A stretch of DNA of 64,000 bases from Fasciolopsis buskii (Eukaryota > Platyhelminthes > Trematoda > Plagiorchiida > Fasciolidae), in the NCBI GenBank assembly GCA_008360955.1, contig LUCM01003740.1, positions 111,450 to 175,449 on the forward strand, in the 5' to 3' direction. The notes below the pieces were generated by a model. It was not told where the DNA came from. It searched no databases and worked only from the letters and a program-made list of their open reading frames with translations. The translations under genes and the position numbers were made by a program. Below are positions 45,993 to 58,830 of the stretch, one piece after another; position 1 is the first letter of the stretch; every line of letters begins with the position of its first letter.

Positions 45993-47633
45993 CATGTTTG
46001 TCTGCGTGAGTGTTTGTTACTCCGTGATCACGTTTGTATCCTAATTATTATCGCTGATTTTAACTCCTGGTTTTTTTTGATTTTTCCTCTCATGCACATG
46101 GAATTTCCTGTCTACTTTGTCTGAAATTCGGCCCTTTTAAATAGAACTTTCGTATAAGCACGGAATAGTGCTATTCGATAAAAATGGCAAACCGAAGTTG
46201 AATTGGCAAATGCGACTGAACTATTAGGCTTCACATACAAAGGAAGCCCACCAGGAAAATGCGTTCGATGTGAGCAGCAACCTCTGAAGGTGCGTAATCC
46301 AGTGTTCAAGACGTGGTAACGATGAGGCCCGTCCTGGATAGTCCAATGACTAACGAATTTCTCTCACCAACCGTCACCACGAATTCAAGCCCAATTAGGA
46401 TGCAGTAGATGTGAACCCCCTAACGATTCTCTACAGAGGCGGGATGGTTGTTGAACTAACATTAATGTTCCTAGAAAATTGATGTTGAATGATGAACCAC
46501 TTCAGACTATTCGTGCTACGGGTTATTCTAATCGCTCATCTCCACATCGCCACCAATGCTTAGGCTGCATCCACGATTAAATTTTCAGTGAAAAAACGGA
46601 GAATTCAACGCTCACAAAGACTTCAAATTTTTCCCATGGTTAAATTATCCTAGTATTTAGTGCTTAATTATCTGATAACACGAGATAAAATAGCTTTTCT
46701 ACCTTGTAATCTCAAAGATTCTCTAGTCTACAAATTTGAAAGCGTTCAGAAAATTTTGGCTCCCGGACGCTGTCTTCGAGAACGACGTCAGAACTCCCGA
46801 ACGTGTATGCGTCAACCGGAATTGGCAGACTAGATTTATACGGCTCGGTATAAACATGCCTTAGCCATAGCGACACACTGAGCATGAATTCAAAAGCTTG
46901 TGATTGCGAAGTATAATACTTTATCACTTCTGACGTGCGAAGGTCGAATCTTGGTACTACCGATCCTAATGGATTATCGCAGAACCCACTGTGGTCATGA
47001 TCACTCGTCCTTGATTGTGTGGTAGACTTCTGAGATCGTTTTTTTTTCTCTGCATTCAGGGGTCAGGATGAGCTAAGTAAAAAAGTTTTTTCACTCTTCG
47101 TGGATGGATAAACGTAAAACCGTCGGATCATTTCTCTTTTTCGCAAGCCAAATCCGGCTGCAACTTCTAGTAATAAGGAGCTTTCTCTTGCCAGAAATTT
47201 TATAGCTAACCCACTTTTCGCCTTTTTTTCGCCTCGACTGGAAGGCTGGCTTCGTGCTCATGTTCGCCCCTTTTTTGGTCAAAGATTTCAAAGATTCCCA
47301 AATGTCACTGTGTTTTCCCTTAGTTTCATTGTGCCGGATTGTCATTACTTTCTTCCCATAATACATTTGTTTTGTCAGATGTTTAACAATTTCTTTTAAA
47401 GCAGTTTCCCAAATCATGTTAACCTGTTTTAATCTGACAAGCAGCCTACAGCAGGAATAGCACCTCTTGCTCAATTTTTATCAGGTTTACAGCTAGGAAC
47501 TTGGCATTTTGCGGTCTTTGTAGGCTTATTCATCTCCAACACTATTGTTACTTGCATCCCTTTCTCTGTCTCTTTCGCGCATCACCATTACTACATGATT
47601 CGTCGCTGCTGGCCGATGATTCGGGATATCCAG

Positions 47634-48366
47634 ATCTGCGCTGCCCCTATGTCGTGCATACAGTCTAAACTCTATCATTTCCGCCGTGCACGTCCCTTAC
47701 GCTCATCCAAAACATCTATCGCGCACGATGGAGCTACCCATTGTAAGTGGTTCTGCATTGTCCTATTCTATCGAATGCCCAATTAATACAAAAGAGGAAC
47801 CGCGCGTATCCGACTCACCTACACAGTTCATTGTCATCGAGACTGCACACACTTCTCATCAAACTCCATCGGTTACACCGATAATGACGCCTGCCCCGAT
47901 CGCTGAGTCGGAAAGTTTGTTCACAACTGACGCTGTTCCGGGATGTAGCAGTTCAGATATACCCACATTGGACGGAAGTGGGTCTAGCATTTCTTGTGCA
48001 AAAGATTCATTGACGCATGATGCCCCCACACGGCACTCTATACCGAATTCCACAGCTGCACAGAGCACTACACCTCTGTTCGAACAGCGTGTCAATCAAC
48101 AGACTGATCCGGAATCCATTATCCAAGAAGAGACTATGTCCAGACCTCCAATTCGGATTATCCGTGAATATTTTGATAGGCCCAAGTCACTTGCTTCTGT
48201 TCGATCAAGTTTGCCCTCAGACGATGGCACGCATGTGTTACAGACCAGTGATGAAACGCTGTCCACAGCCGAGACAGTGGTACTGAATTTTGAGCCATCA
48301 GCTGTATGCAGCCTGAACCCGGATCTCCAAAATGATCAACCGGAGTCACCGTCGAAAACCGACTAG
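47634..48366 (+). CDS. Long Ser/Thr/Pro-rich terminal exon, probably of the coiled-coil gene
   Basis: The frame stays open for about 240 codons to a TAG at 48364-48366, far longer than chance frames nearby. Two acceptors (ATATCCAG before 47634, GCATACAG before 47664) leave phase 2, the phase open at 40198. The product is disordered and rich in Ser, Thr and Pro, with a basic/hydrophobic patch near the C-terminus (RPPIRIIREYFDRPKSLASV) that could be a short binding motif. I recognise no domain. It may instead be the last exon of a separate gene, or a single-exon gene from the ATG at 47728. Confidence 0.5.
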
Positions 48367-51300
48367 TTTACATGTTGGTCTAGGTCAACGTAAGCACGCA
48401 TACACATACGTAATCTTCAGCTTATGCGCTTTCCTACACCTAAGGCAACCTGTTTTGATTTATGCCACTTTCATTCCTAAATCTCATCCATGTCTTTTAT
48501 CCGTACTTGGCTCTGAACTACCAGTTCTGTATTGCCCGTGATTTACAATCAGCTAATCTATTCCACCTGTGCTACCGAGGCAACCGCTCGTCCGCACACA
48601 TCTGTTTTCACCCTTGTTAGATTTTGTTAATGTATATAAAGATGATAATTTTCGCCTGTTGTTCTTGTTTGTCGACGAGCAGACCATTGGTAACTGTTCC
48701 CACTTGTGTATGCACGCGTGGACCTTCCCTCCCTCATACAGTTTCAATTTGATGTTCATCTTGAAAATGCATGCCGTTCGGATAATCACATTCGGTTTTC
48801 CCTTTTGCACGCTCACTCGTTCGCACACGTGGTCCGATGATCGAGCTATTCCCGCTAATTTATCCATTGATGCAGAAGATATTTCGTCCAGCGTTACCTA
48901 TCACCATATACCGCTTTGACGTGAGGCTGTTGCCACCATCTCTAGACTACCGCAAGTCGTCAAGGTGTAATTTTCACTGTCACTTATGCTTCGGCTGATT
49001 TCTGTTGAATAACAATGCTGGAAACATCCTGCTCATTACTTTTCCGGCCAAGGTTACGATTACGCTTTTCGTCCCACGAAGTGCCACCAGTGCCACTCTA
49101 TTTGGGGGGGGTGTTCATATTCGTCAAATAAGACCTACTTGGTCAGTTTACCTCGTAATTTGACGTGATGCTCCAATCAGCTATGGTAGACCTGTTGGCA
49201 GCTGTCATTCATGAACAAATGGATTGTAATCGCGTGTGAGTTTGAGATCAAACTTTTGGTCTCAGTAAGCTGCCCATAGTGCAGTGTCACTCGTCTTTGC
49301 TTTAGCCTCCTAATATTCACAAAGCGCATTCTGAATTGTACGTGATAATATGTGCACTTGTTGGCATGCGGAATCACCGTAGCTGCGTCGAAGTGGTGGG
49401 CTTGTTTGTATGCATTCGGACTTGGTTAAACTGTTGTACATTCACTTCACTGTATTACAACAGTCATCATGATGTTCTGCGTGCTGTCCGTTTCTGCATA
49501 ATTTTATTGAAATGTCACTGTGGATTGCCTGTCTGAGTGCACCAGAATTGCATTCAGTCGAAAGGAGTTTGTGACCAACCCATTGTGAATTCTACCTGCT
49601 TTTACTTCCCGGTAATACTGTTAATAGCAAACATGAAATTGGGATGTCAGATGTTGAAATGTTACCTGTTTCTGCCGTTGGTGATCGTGTTGTACCGGAA
49701 GATGAATGAATTCGCGCACAAATTTACCACTCACCTTGGTCAATTCAATTTCATCAGTTACAATCATTCAACTTGTCCCAGCATGCTTCGGTCTTGATTG
49801 CTGCCGCGTAACACTACCTGTTTAAGATGATGCGAACAAAAATAATGGATAATAAATTCTAAATAGTCAGATAAATGCGTGGATTCGAATATATTTCGAA
49901 GACAAGTACGACACTGAGTGCGGCATTGAGCCGCATCGATTCACATCTATGTTCTTCCGGTGTAATCACGCATAGGTAAACACCCAGCTTAACTTGATGC
50001 GCTAATTCAACCGATATTTGGCGTCTAACAAGATGCAGAAATGAAACACTTATCCCAATTCCTGGACGCGCCTGTGCCAGTTTTGCTTCGGATGCACGCA
50101 TCAGCTAACAATAAAGCATGCAGAAACAGTGGTTAGTCATCGTTGAAAGGTAGTTTTTGAGACTTGCCGCATACGAGCTAGGCAGGTTATACTGTCTCCT
50201 GAAATTGAAATTGTAGTTTCCCAAAATCATCGTGCAATTCCACTTTTTATTGTCAGCTTCTAAAACCAATTTTCTTACAGGTTTTCCTGTCTTTTGGGAG
50301 CCCATAACGATCGATTAAAAGCCAGTGACGAATAATGTGGTTCTCTGCCTATCAGTCTTTTGTGACAGATTGATGAAAACAGTAATCGGCCTCAATATTC
50401 GAATAAACAAACTTCGTTGGCTATGCACACCGATTTGCACGTGAATTACAACAATATCCGGAGGATTGGTTGCATCAAATTGGATGCAATAAAGGAGCAA
50501 ACTATTGACCGTTTAGATTTTGCACCTATTGGAACACCTCTATAGATCTATTTGTTAATAAACTAATATATGAATATATAACTCCAGTTGCAAAATCGAA
50601 CTTATGACGGTGGGAAAATTACGTGACGATCTAAATATTCAAGTCACTGCACTGGTATTAACAAATAAGAGAAGAGCGCGGATAGTCCTCGCACGACTGC
50701 GAGATTGAAACTACTGTGATTAGGACAAACATGGATCCTCACAACTTCTATGTATATCACCCAATAGAATCGACATGCCCACGACTGACAAATCTGATCA
50801 AACCTAATTGTTGGGCCCTTTATCAACTTAATCTGTTCACGCTGCTTTAGCCTTCTGCTAGCAGTCTGCGAAATAAATCAACACTGAATATCTATTAGAA
50901 CATGTGGCTTAAATGTCACTGGTTTGCGTTATTACGACGGAACTAAAGATTCGTGCTCTATGCACAAATATATTCGTGAATACCCATTACACATGCTAAC
51001 CATTGCTTTTAGTTCCATTCCAAGCCGGTGAAAATGAGTAAATCATAGTGTTGATGTCATCCTTTCCGAAGAATCTTCACTGTTTTTTATTGTAATTTGT
51101 TTGCAGTTCGACATCTGAAAGTAGGCTCAACAGTAAAACTCATTTTCACTTGAATAAAGTGGATCCCCAATCGGCGTTTGAACTGTATATTGAAAATTTT
51201 CGATGAAAATTGGCCCGTTGCAACTGCTTCTGAAGTCGCTGAAAGTGAGTGGGCATTTGAGAGATAAAAGCAGTACAAAATATCTCAGTTCATCAACTGT

Positions 51301-52654
51301 TCAAAGTCAGAAAACGGTTGTCAGACGCCCCAAAATTGATTGGCTTTGTTGGTACAAGATGTAATGACTATAGCAGGTCGAGAGTGAACTATGTATCCGA
51401 GGCACAGCCGGAGCCGACTTTCACCTTCCTGTCTTTGGAACAATAATAAACTGAGAAAAGCGCGCACACACTTTTATGATCGGCATACGGATAGATCAAG
51501 ATCGGCTGAAGAACCGGGAATCAGTTGAATGGTATTTGTAAAAGTGCACAATGCGGAAGAACTACCAAGGTTATTAGATCAAATCGGAAGTCCCAATTTA
51601 GCTCGCGACATGTGATGGACACCAGGTGCTATTCAATACTTGCAAGGGTGTAATTTTACCATGCACGATGGACGCTCAAACGTCGAAAGAATGCGTCATA
51701 TAAGTTTGCACTACTTCAAAGAACCAATTGTCCCTTGGCGCGAAAAAAGCAAAACGGCTTTGAAACTGTCGGGATAGAGAAGCGCGTCGTGAAGCCCTTT
51801 GCGGGTGATCGACAAACGTGGTTAATGAATTGAGTCACGAAGTGACTACGAGTCGTAATAAATTAACACTGACCGTGAAGCAAGATACAACCCTCGGTTC
51901 TGGTCGGGAACTGCTTGAAGCTGTCTAAGACCCTGTTACATCCATATTGATCACTGTCTTCCTTTCCTTTGATCTCATTCAAGAGATTGTATTCCTGTGG
52001 ATCAACTTCCATTCGCTAATGGGTTGAAACGATGAGCCGATTGTAAGGCACTCCCGAACTTCCATCGGTAATATCCCGAAGCCCATACGTTCATAGCTAT
52101 GTCAAAGTATGAATAAATGTCGTAACTTTGTGTTGGGGATTTATTCTATCTTTTAATGAGTCAAAATATGAGTTTATGAATGAACGTAAGTTAGTCTTTT
52201 CGATAACAAATATTCCCGAATGCCAACATAAACCATGTGGGACAACAGTGGTTATTCCGAATGGAGCTCCATGTGATATTTCGCTTGAACAAAGGGAACA
52301 AGTTGCATTGTCCAGGGTGGTTTTCATATAATTCACTTTACTTTGCGTAAAATACTCCTCTCTTTAAGATCTGATTCATTAAAAAACAATAAACTGGATC
52401 TTGATATTATCCAAGAGTTTTTGATGTTTGGCCGTGAGAATTTAATAGGGACTAATAGATTAGACATTGAGGCGGGAATTCCAGCTTCGGATCGCTAATG
52501 AGATACATTTTCATGATATGCTGCATGTAGAAATGTAGTTGAAAAGGCATAAGCCATAGCCACTAGGGCCCACTACATATGGGGGCGGGACACCGACGCT
52601 GAAGCTTCGAGTGGCATGGAAACACATAAGGTCCCAGACCGCACATTCATGTTG
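48367..52654. other. Intergenic stretch, nothing recognised
   Basis: There are many short overlapping frames on both strands (the longest are about 100 codons, near 48.55-48.92 kb) but no splice-bounded or conserved-looking coding block. Base composition is ordinary. I see no repeat shared with the rest of the window. Confidence 0.5.
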
Positions 52655-53070
52655 TGACGAATTGCGTGTCTTCATTACCCAACGAGCTATACAGGACGGC
52701 TTATCTCAAACCGAAGATCCAATCATGCCTAGCAGGTCGATGGGTCGAGGCCTGACGAATTAGTCCCCTGGTCCTCCCGATCGGGTTTGACTCGAGCTGG
52801 CAGCCCAGTTGAAAAAACGAGTGGGAAAATAATTGATCCAAATGGATGGGTTTCCACTCAGCCGCTCCCCGTTGCCTTGCGGTCAGGTTCTTGTTAGAAC
52901 CAACGGCTTTGGTTGAGAACCCCTAATCGTTCCCCTGTTTAGCGGCTGGACTCCCTAGCAGTTTTCTTGCAATAAATCTAAATGAATAGCACAAACATAG
53001 TAAACTCCATGACCCATAATTCGTCGCGCAGGATAATCAGGACCGTGCTACCCATTGTGTCGAACGGGAT
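52655..53070 (+). promoter_or_regulatory. Conserved RTE leader, copy in the 52.7-kb element
   Basis: About 350-400 bp almost identical to 5234-5640 (plus) and 58825-58420 (minus). The stretch includes one short ATG-led frame starting MNSTNIVNSMTHNSS. The position at the 5' end of every copy suggests an internal promoter and/or a structured 5' untranslated region; no known promoter motif is seen. The leader of the family A copy at 39.2 kb is clearly diverged. Confidence 0.6.
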
Positions 53071-54670
53071 AAGTGGTGATGAGTTCAGAATCCCCTTTCT
53101 TTTATTCCATCTGTCTCTCCTGTCCCAAACCAAATATTTTTGCCCACTCTCCCTACCCATAATCTCCTCACCAATAACACCCCTCACAGTCGCAATGGTT
53201 CGTTGCCAAATAGTGTCATAAGTGGTTTTCAGTCTGATAGCTCACATTTTCTTAAACTTCGTCAGCCTTTGAATCTCGGCTCATTCAAGTGCAAGCAGGC
53301 TGAGCAACATGCGTGTTTAGCTCTGAGAGAAGATTCACTTTCGATTGATGTCTGCTGCGTGAGTGAAACACGAGTTCAGGATTCGAGTAGGATAATCCAA
53401 CTAATCGCGCCTGATTTTTCGTCAAGATATTTCCTGAACACTTCAGGAGACGAAGCAGCTCAAGCTGTGGGTCAACGCGGTGTAGGCTCAAGCAGCCCCT
53501 TCAGACTGGATCCCGGTTAACAGCCGTAAGACTGCAGGGCTCAGCCGGCTTCCGGAAGGGTAGTTATGTTAGGCACAACCTGTCTGTCATCCATCTCGGT
53601 AAATGCCCCCAACGGACTGCAGCGTTGACATGCAAAAAGATCAGATTTACGAAGAACCCATCACTCTTTTTCGAATAGCAAAGGTTCTGACATTGTCGTG
53701 ATACCAGCTGATTTTAATGCACAAGTTGGAAAATTAAGTGCATCGGAAGCCTGTTTACGTGGGCGATCCTCAAACATTTATTCCTGTCCAGCACAAAGTT
53801 TCGACACAGTTCGCGTCAACCAACGACATGATCCTCTAAGTTGACGGGTAGTCTGAGCCAGACCGACCAGATCGCAATAAACTACCGCTGCAGTAGTTCT
53901 GTCCAAAACTGTACGTCCTACGTACGTCGAATCGGACCAAGCGTTGATTTTAATGCGAATTTGCTGCAGGTCAATGGCCATCGATGTAGACCACAAACCC
54001 GGTTGGCCGTTGAAAGTCTGTCTGATTCGGTTGTTTGCAACAGCTATTAACAGGAACTATCCGACGAACTGAGAACTTGGACGAGCAGCAATCTAAATGA
54101 ATGCTGGGATTAAATGAAGCAGGCGATGCATTTGGCAGAAGGTTTTGCCTGTGACCCTAAATCTAGCGTCCACCAACGACACTGGATCTCACAAGCGTCT
54201 CTGGGTCTAATGGAAAAAATGCCCGCTCCCTAACTGCAAGGAGATGAATAAGATGCATCAACTGGCGATAAGTTTCAGGTATGACCGTGAAAACTGTTGG
54301 GTTAAGATGGCCGAAGAATCAGAACTAGCATCCACTTCAAGTAACAGTCAGAGACTGTTGAAGCTTATACGCAACACCGGTTAGTGAAATTGTGTGCGAT
54401 AGGAAGGGAGACCACATCCGTGGTAGAAAACAAAAAGGGCTCGATCGTTGGACTGAGAAATTCAAGGATCAGTCTGGCTGACCGTTTGCCAACGTATTTA
54501 GGCCAATGTCTGCAGCTCCGAATCCCTAGGAGGTGCCCCTTGCCCCCAAATGGAAGTGGAAGTAGAGTCGAATATTTGACTTCTGAAGGGCGGAAAAGCG
54601 GCCGATCGGGATGAAATCCCCTCAGTTTTCTAAATTGAGTGGAAAGCCTTGAATAATACTACTTACCTCC

Positions 54671-54973
54671 TTGCTTTGTCATGTTCGGAACGTGGAGCAC
54701 ATTCCGCTATCGTGGAGTGAGTCCCGGGTTGCACCCGTCTACAAGAAGAGCACACGGAGTGACAGTAACAATCATCGTGGCATCAGTTTAATTCCGATAG
54801 TTACTAAGGTCTTAGCTTCCTTAATGATGCACCGTTTTTCACCAGTTTGCGAGAGCAACATCTGCGAAACCCAAGCCAGACTTTGTCCAGGTCGAGGTTG
54901 CATCGACCAGATATTCACTCTTCGACGGCTACTGGAAACGTCCCACACACACACTGCCGCCCTACGATCGTAG
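54671..54973 (+). pseudogene. RTE family A (52.7-kb copy): RT fingers/palm block
   Basis: The frame contains EHIPLSWSESRVAPVYKKS, then NNHRGISLIPIVTKVLASLM and QARLCPGRGCIDQIFTLRRL. These are the standard blocks 'IP..W..S.I.PIYKKG', 'NHRGISLI....K.L...' and 'Q.GFR.GRGC.DQIF.LR'. The expected Phe of the QAGF box is replaced, and the frame closes before the palm. Other pieces lie in other frames. Confidence 0.8.
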
Positions 54974-55133
54974 TCTTTCTCGACTAGAAATGACACTTCA
55001 ACTCGGTCGACCGGGCAGCACTATTCAGTGCTCTCCACCGGAATAGTAGGCCAGCGAAGTTCTTAAACCTGTTACGAGCACTGCATTTGCCTACATGTGA
55101 GCGCGTGAAGGTATACGATGGTCTATCGGGGTA

Positions 55134-55628
55134 ATGCGGGATGCTTTAGTTGTTCTCGAGAATGTAGGGTTCGAACTGGCAAATGGAGAGAAGCTGTGTG
55201 ATTTAGATTATGCAGGCGACATCATGCGCCTACTCGAATCTGCAGACCATTCACAACGTGCACTAGACAGACTCGCAAGGGTTGTAACTCGGTTCGGCAT
55301 GTACTTTGCACCCTCAGATTATAAAGTTCTGTTGCAGGATTGGACGACAGCGTTACCCAACCGGCTAATGGCTGGAGATGATCTAGGGAATATGGACCGT
55401 TCCACCTACCTTGGTAGGTGCGTGTCAAAAGTGCGTAGCATGGAAATAGAGATGAGCACGCAAATATCCAAAGCTGCAGTGGCGTACGCTGGACTGAGGC
55501 ACTTGTGGCATCAGCCTGATATTTTCCTGAAGTTGAAAGGTTGTGTGTACTTTGCGCTCGGCTCTGTTATGTGGTTGCGAGACATGGGTTATGCACGTTG
55601 GAGATGTCCGTTGCTTAGAGGTTTTTGA
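55134..55628 (+). pseudogene. RTE family A (52.7-kb copy): RT palm/thumb with YAGD active site
   Basis: 164 codons are open. The catalytic box YAGD (usual YADD) is followed by the thumb (ALDRLARVVTRFGMYFAPSD), YLGRCVSKV, and GLRHLWHQPDIFLKLKGCV, all aligned with the family A copy at 35.6-36.4 kb. The change of the first catalytic Asp to Gly, and a frameshift after GSVM, make it inactive. Confidence 0.85.
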
Positions 55629-56124
55629 TCACCAATGTCTATACGCTATTGCCGGGATTGGATTGAGTGACCGGGTGAGCATTGTGGAGGTCAAGAATCT
55701 AGCATTGGGTGCCGGTTCCTGGAAAAGCTAATCTTAGTAGGCTAGGCTGGTTGGGTCACGTGTTGCGTGTGGCGAACACTAGTCTGACACGGAATGGAAG
55801 AAGTCACATAGAGGTCGGCAGATGACGTGGCAACGTGGAATGAGAAAGTGCATGTCCAACTTAGGCAAAGCGGGTGTCTCAAATCTTCGTGGTTGGGGTC
55901 CGAAATACTAGTTAATGACCTGACTGAAGGCACTAAAGCGCATGACAGCGAGCCTTGAACGGTGGCCACTGCATTGTCTGGGTGATTAAAAAAGTGCGTT
56001 TGTAAGGTTAGACTGTTTTCTATGTGTTGACTACTGCAGCATTCTTATCTTTTCCCACCCATGTAGGTCCACTCTCTGTTCGCCTTGGATAACCACTCTT
56101 TTTATAAATACTTGAAACTCTGGC

Positions 56125-58830
56125 CAGCGATCAGTGGGGCGTGCCCTGTTGTTTAACAATGAGCGGTGACAATATCCGTCTCAATGGCAGAATTGAAACA
56201 GAAAGGTGACGGAGGGCAACCCTGATGAAAACCACTTCCCGTGGTGAACTCGAGGAGAGGTCACCGTAAGCACGACCATGGTTTCGGCTGTTCGCGTAGA
56301 GATTGAACGTGGAATGAATTTTTCCGCCACACCTTCCATTGAGCGGTAGCGTTACAGAATGATCGACTAAATAAAACGGCACTTTCAGTTCAAGAGTGGC
56401 TGAACTCGTGAGCTTAAGATACACCGCAAAGCGAAAATTTGTTCAACTAAAAACCGGCTTGGTCCCCACACATTCACCTTTCGCAGGCGCTAGATAATCG
56501 ACCGACGATGATGTCCAAGAACAGTTTAGATACAATGCTTACTAAACTAATTCCTCTGTTGTTTTCCACTTGATCATCTATCAATTTTATTGTAAATAAG
56601 AACAATGACCAATTCACACCAGTACTCAGAGATCTCCCTTGCCCAGGTCGATCCCAGGAGTTTTATCAACTCCGACGATAACGGTTCGTCACCGTCCTTG
56701 AAGAAGCATGGCAATAGTCTATCCTGTCCAGCTGCCTTATGCCTCTTCAGAAAACCTACCTCTCTGATCACTAACTTCGGACGGAGGACTGGTGTCCACC
56801 TGCTTTGGTTCACTTGCAGTTATTAGTGGAAGGTCCATTATGGTCATGTCCAGCTTCCACCGCCACCTAGTATTCTCTCCTAAAAGCCATCCGACGCTTC
56901 TGAGAGGGAATCAGCGAGCCATCGGATTATTTGACCGTTACTTACGCTCGGCTTCTCTGGACCATTTTTCTTAATCAGTCGGCAATGGTTGTAACCATAG
57001 ACGATAGACGCTGTCTTTTCCATTTCTCAACATTTCCCTATCCACCACTGCTCCGGGTCATTTCTCAGGCTCTTGGTCAGCTGACGCCTCTTAGGACCAG
57101 GTCTGCTAACACCCGACAGAACAAATGAATTCGAAGATATTCAACATTTCTGAGTTTTTATTGGTATGGAATCCTGTGTGGCAGTCGCCGCTGGGTGTAA
57201 GGCTGCTCCCATTGTTAACTCAGCGGCTGCGCATTTTGTTGAGACGATAACCGCGATGAGGGTTCCGAAAAAAATTGTAGTCGTCGATTGTTGTCTGGAA
57301 TCAGCTGTGCAAGACAAGTAGCTTTTTTACTGGTGTAGTCACAGACTAGGGGTAAACAAAGCGAGCTCGGACGATAGCATGATCTGAATCCACAGATGTG
57401 GATCAGAATGATCTACGCCATCGGTGATCGGTAACAGTGTGATCCATCATCCTCAGTACACTGTCATCTCAAATGGTGACGAAACGTTTGCGATCTAAAC
57501 GTCAAGCTCAGCGATCAGAACCCCACGAAAACCAACAACCTGAACTATGACCAACAAAACATTTTCGAATCCACTGTAGATAGGAAAAACCTGGTTAAAA
57601 ATAACTCCGTGGAGAGTCCGATCGGTTGGGGCAGAAAAGTGGCCTCAGATGTGCGGTTCTGTTTCCACCAAGTAGCCAGTTTGGGCGTCAAAACCAGTGC
57701 CAACGAAAACAATGTTCGTTGATTGAACACCTCGGAGTAATCGAGATAACCATCGGTAGAACTCGCCTTTCGCCCCAAGGGAGCTGCAATTAGTGCGCAC
57801 ACACAGATAGGACAAACAAACAACAACGGTTCAATCGACTGCTAATAACATGTAGTGAACCAGTCTAACAGCACACGCTCGGAGGAATCCTAACGTCCGT
57901 CTGCTCACAATCGAAACCAGATCACTTAACACGTGGAAACTGAAGCGAGAGAGTGAGGTTGCATCTGAGCTACAAAGAGTGATCACGGAAGTATGCGAAT
58001 TTTGGAGACATGGCATACCTCTATCGTGTGAGTTTTAAGGCAGCTTGCTGCCCTATTTGGGTGAGTGTGCGGACATCGAAGGCACCCAAGTAAAATGAAC
58101 TCTTAGGTTTAAGTAAGCTTGCGAACTATTTCTTCCTCTTCTCTTAATGCTGCCATCAGATAAATCCGTCGATTCACAGTTCTTGTGGCGGTTTCCTGCA
58201 ATCCCTAAATCGGAAAAACGTTAATTAGAAGGGTCCCCTGGATAAACGATGCTGGAAGTATTTGGGCTATCGCTACTTCGCGGCTGCCCACACCACAGAA
58301 GGGGTTTTTCTTTGGAAACCCTAATCGCAGGCTTAAAAGTCCTACCCCCAAGACAGTGGGGCATTAACCCAGTAGGGAAACTCGGAGCAGGCGTATACTT
58401 ATCATTAACAACCCCGTTCGACACAATGGGTAGCACGGTCCTGACTATCCTGCGCGACGAATTATGGGTCATGGAGTTTGCTATGTTTGTGCTATTCATT
58501 TAGATTTATTGCAAGAAAACTGCTAGGGAGTCCAGCCGCTAAACAGGGGAACGATTAGGGGTTCTCAACCAAAGCCGTTGGTTCTAACAAGAACCTGACC
58601 GCAAGGCAACGGGGAGCGGCTGAGTGGAAACCCATCCATTTGGATCAATTATTTTCCCACTCGTTTTTTCAACTGGGCTGCCAGCTCGAGTCAAACCCGA
58701 TCGGGAGGACCAGGGGACTAATTCGTCAGGCCTCGACCCATCGACCTGCTAGGCATGATTGGATCTTCGGTTTGAGATAAGCCGTCCTGTATAGCTCGTT
58801 GGGTAATGAAGACACGCAATTCGTTGCACT
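56125..58830 (-). mobile_element. RTE-like retrotransposon, family B, leader to RT, decayed
   Basis: Read from 58830 down, the element has the conserved leader (58825-58420), then the 92-codon frame (58499-58221) nearly identical to the one at 5533. An endonuclease region follows, with a decayed GxGFDAQTG box at about 57.7 kb. The RT fingers (VGFLKRHKAAGQDRLLPCFF) lie at 56574-56813, and an RT palm remnant (AYGDLSSSSP..., about 56131-56424) follows in a shifted frame. The C-terminal region is absent; the element stops at the junction with the plus-strand copy near 56.12 kb. Stops and shifts are frequent. Confidence 0.8.
58420..58825 (-). promoter_or_regulatory. Conserved RTE leader, copy in the 58.8-kb element
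   Basis: The reverse complement is almost identical to 52660-53070 and 5234-5640. The match with the 52.7-kb copy includes the outermost stretch GAATTGCGTGTCTTCATTAC, so these two share a little more of the 5' edge than the copy at 5.2 kb does. Confidence 0.6.

Larger units (their letters stand above)
52655..56120 (+). mobile_element. RTE-like retrotransposon, family A, full-length layout but dead
   Basis: The leader (52655-53070) is followed by an N-terminal segment, an endonuclease (CCVSETRVQDSS near 53350-53400; GQRGVGSS), a decayed RT and a C-terminus. The endonuclease catalytic SDH reads SDQ (about 53930), and the RT YADD reads YAGD (55209-55220, within LCDLDYAGDIMRLLESAD). Frames at 54671-54973 and 55134-55628 keep long stretches of RT and connection. 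The 3' end (TAGGTCCACTC...TTTTTATAAA, near 56065-56118) matches the 3' end of the copy at 35.46 kb. It abuts the family B copy tail to tail. Confidence 0.85.

Noticed and set aside
47091..47474. Lys-rich minus-strand frame of 127 codons
   Set aside because: Composition follows the T-rich plus strand. There are no splice borders and no recognisable motif.
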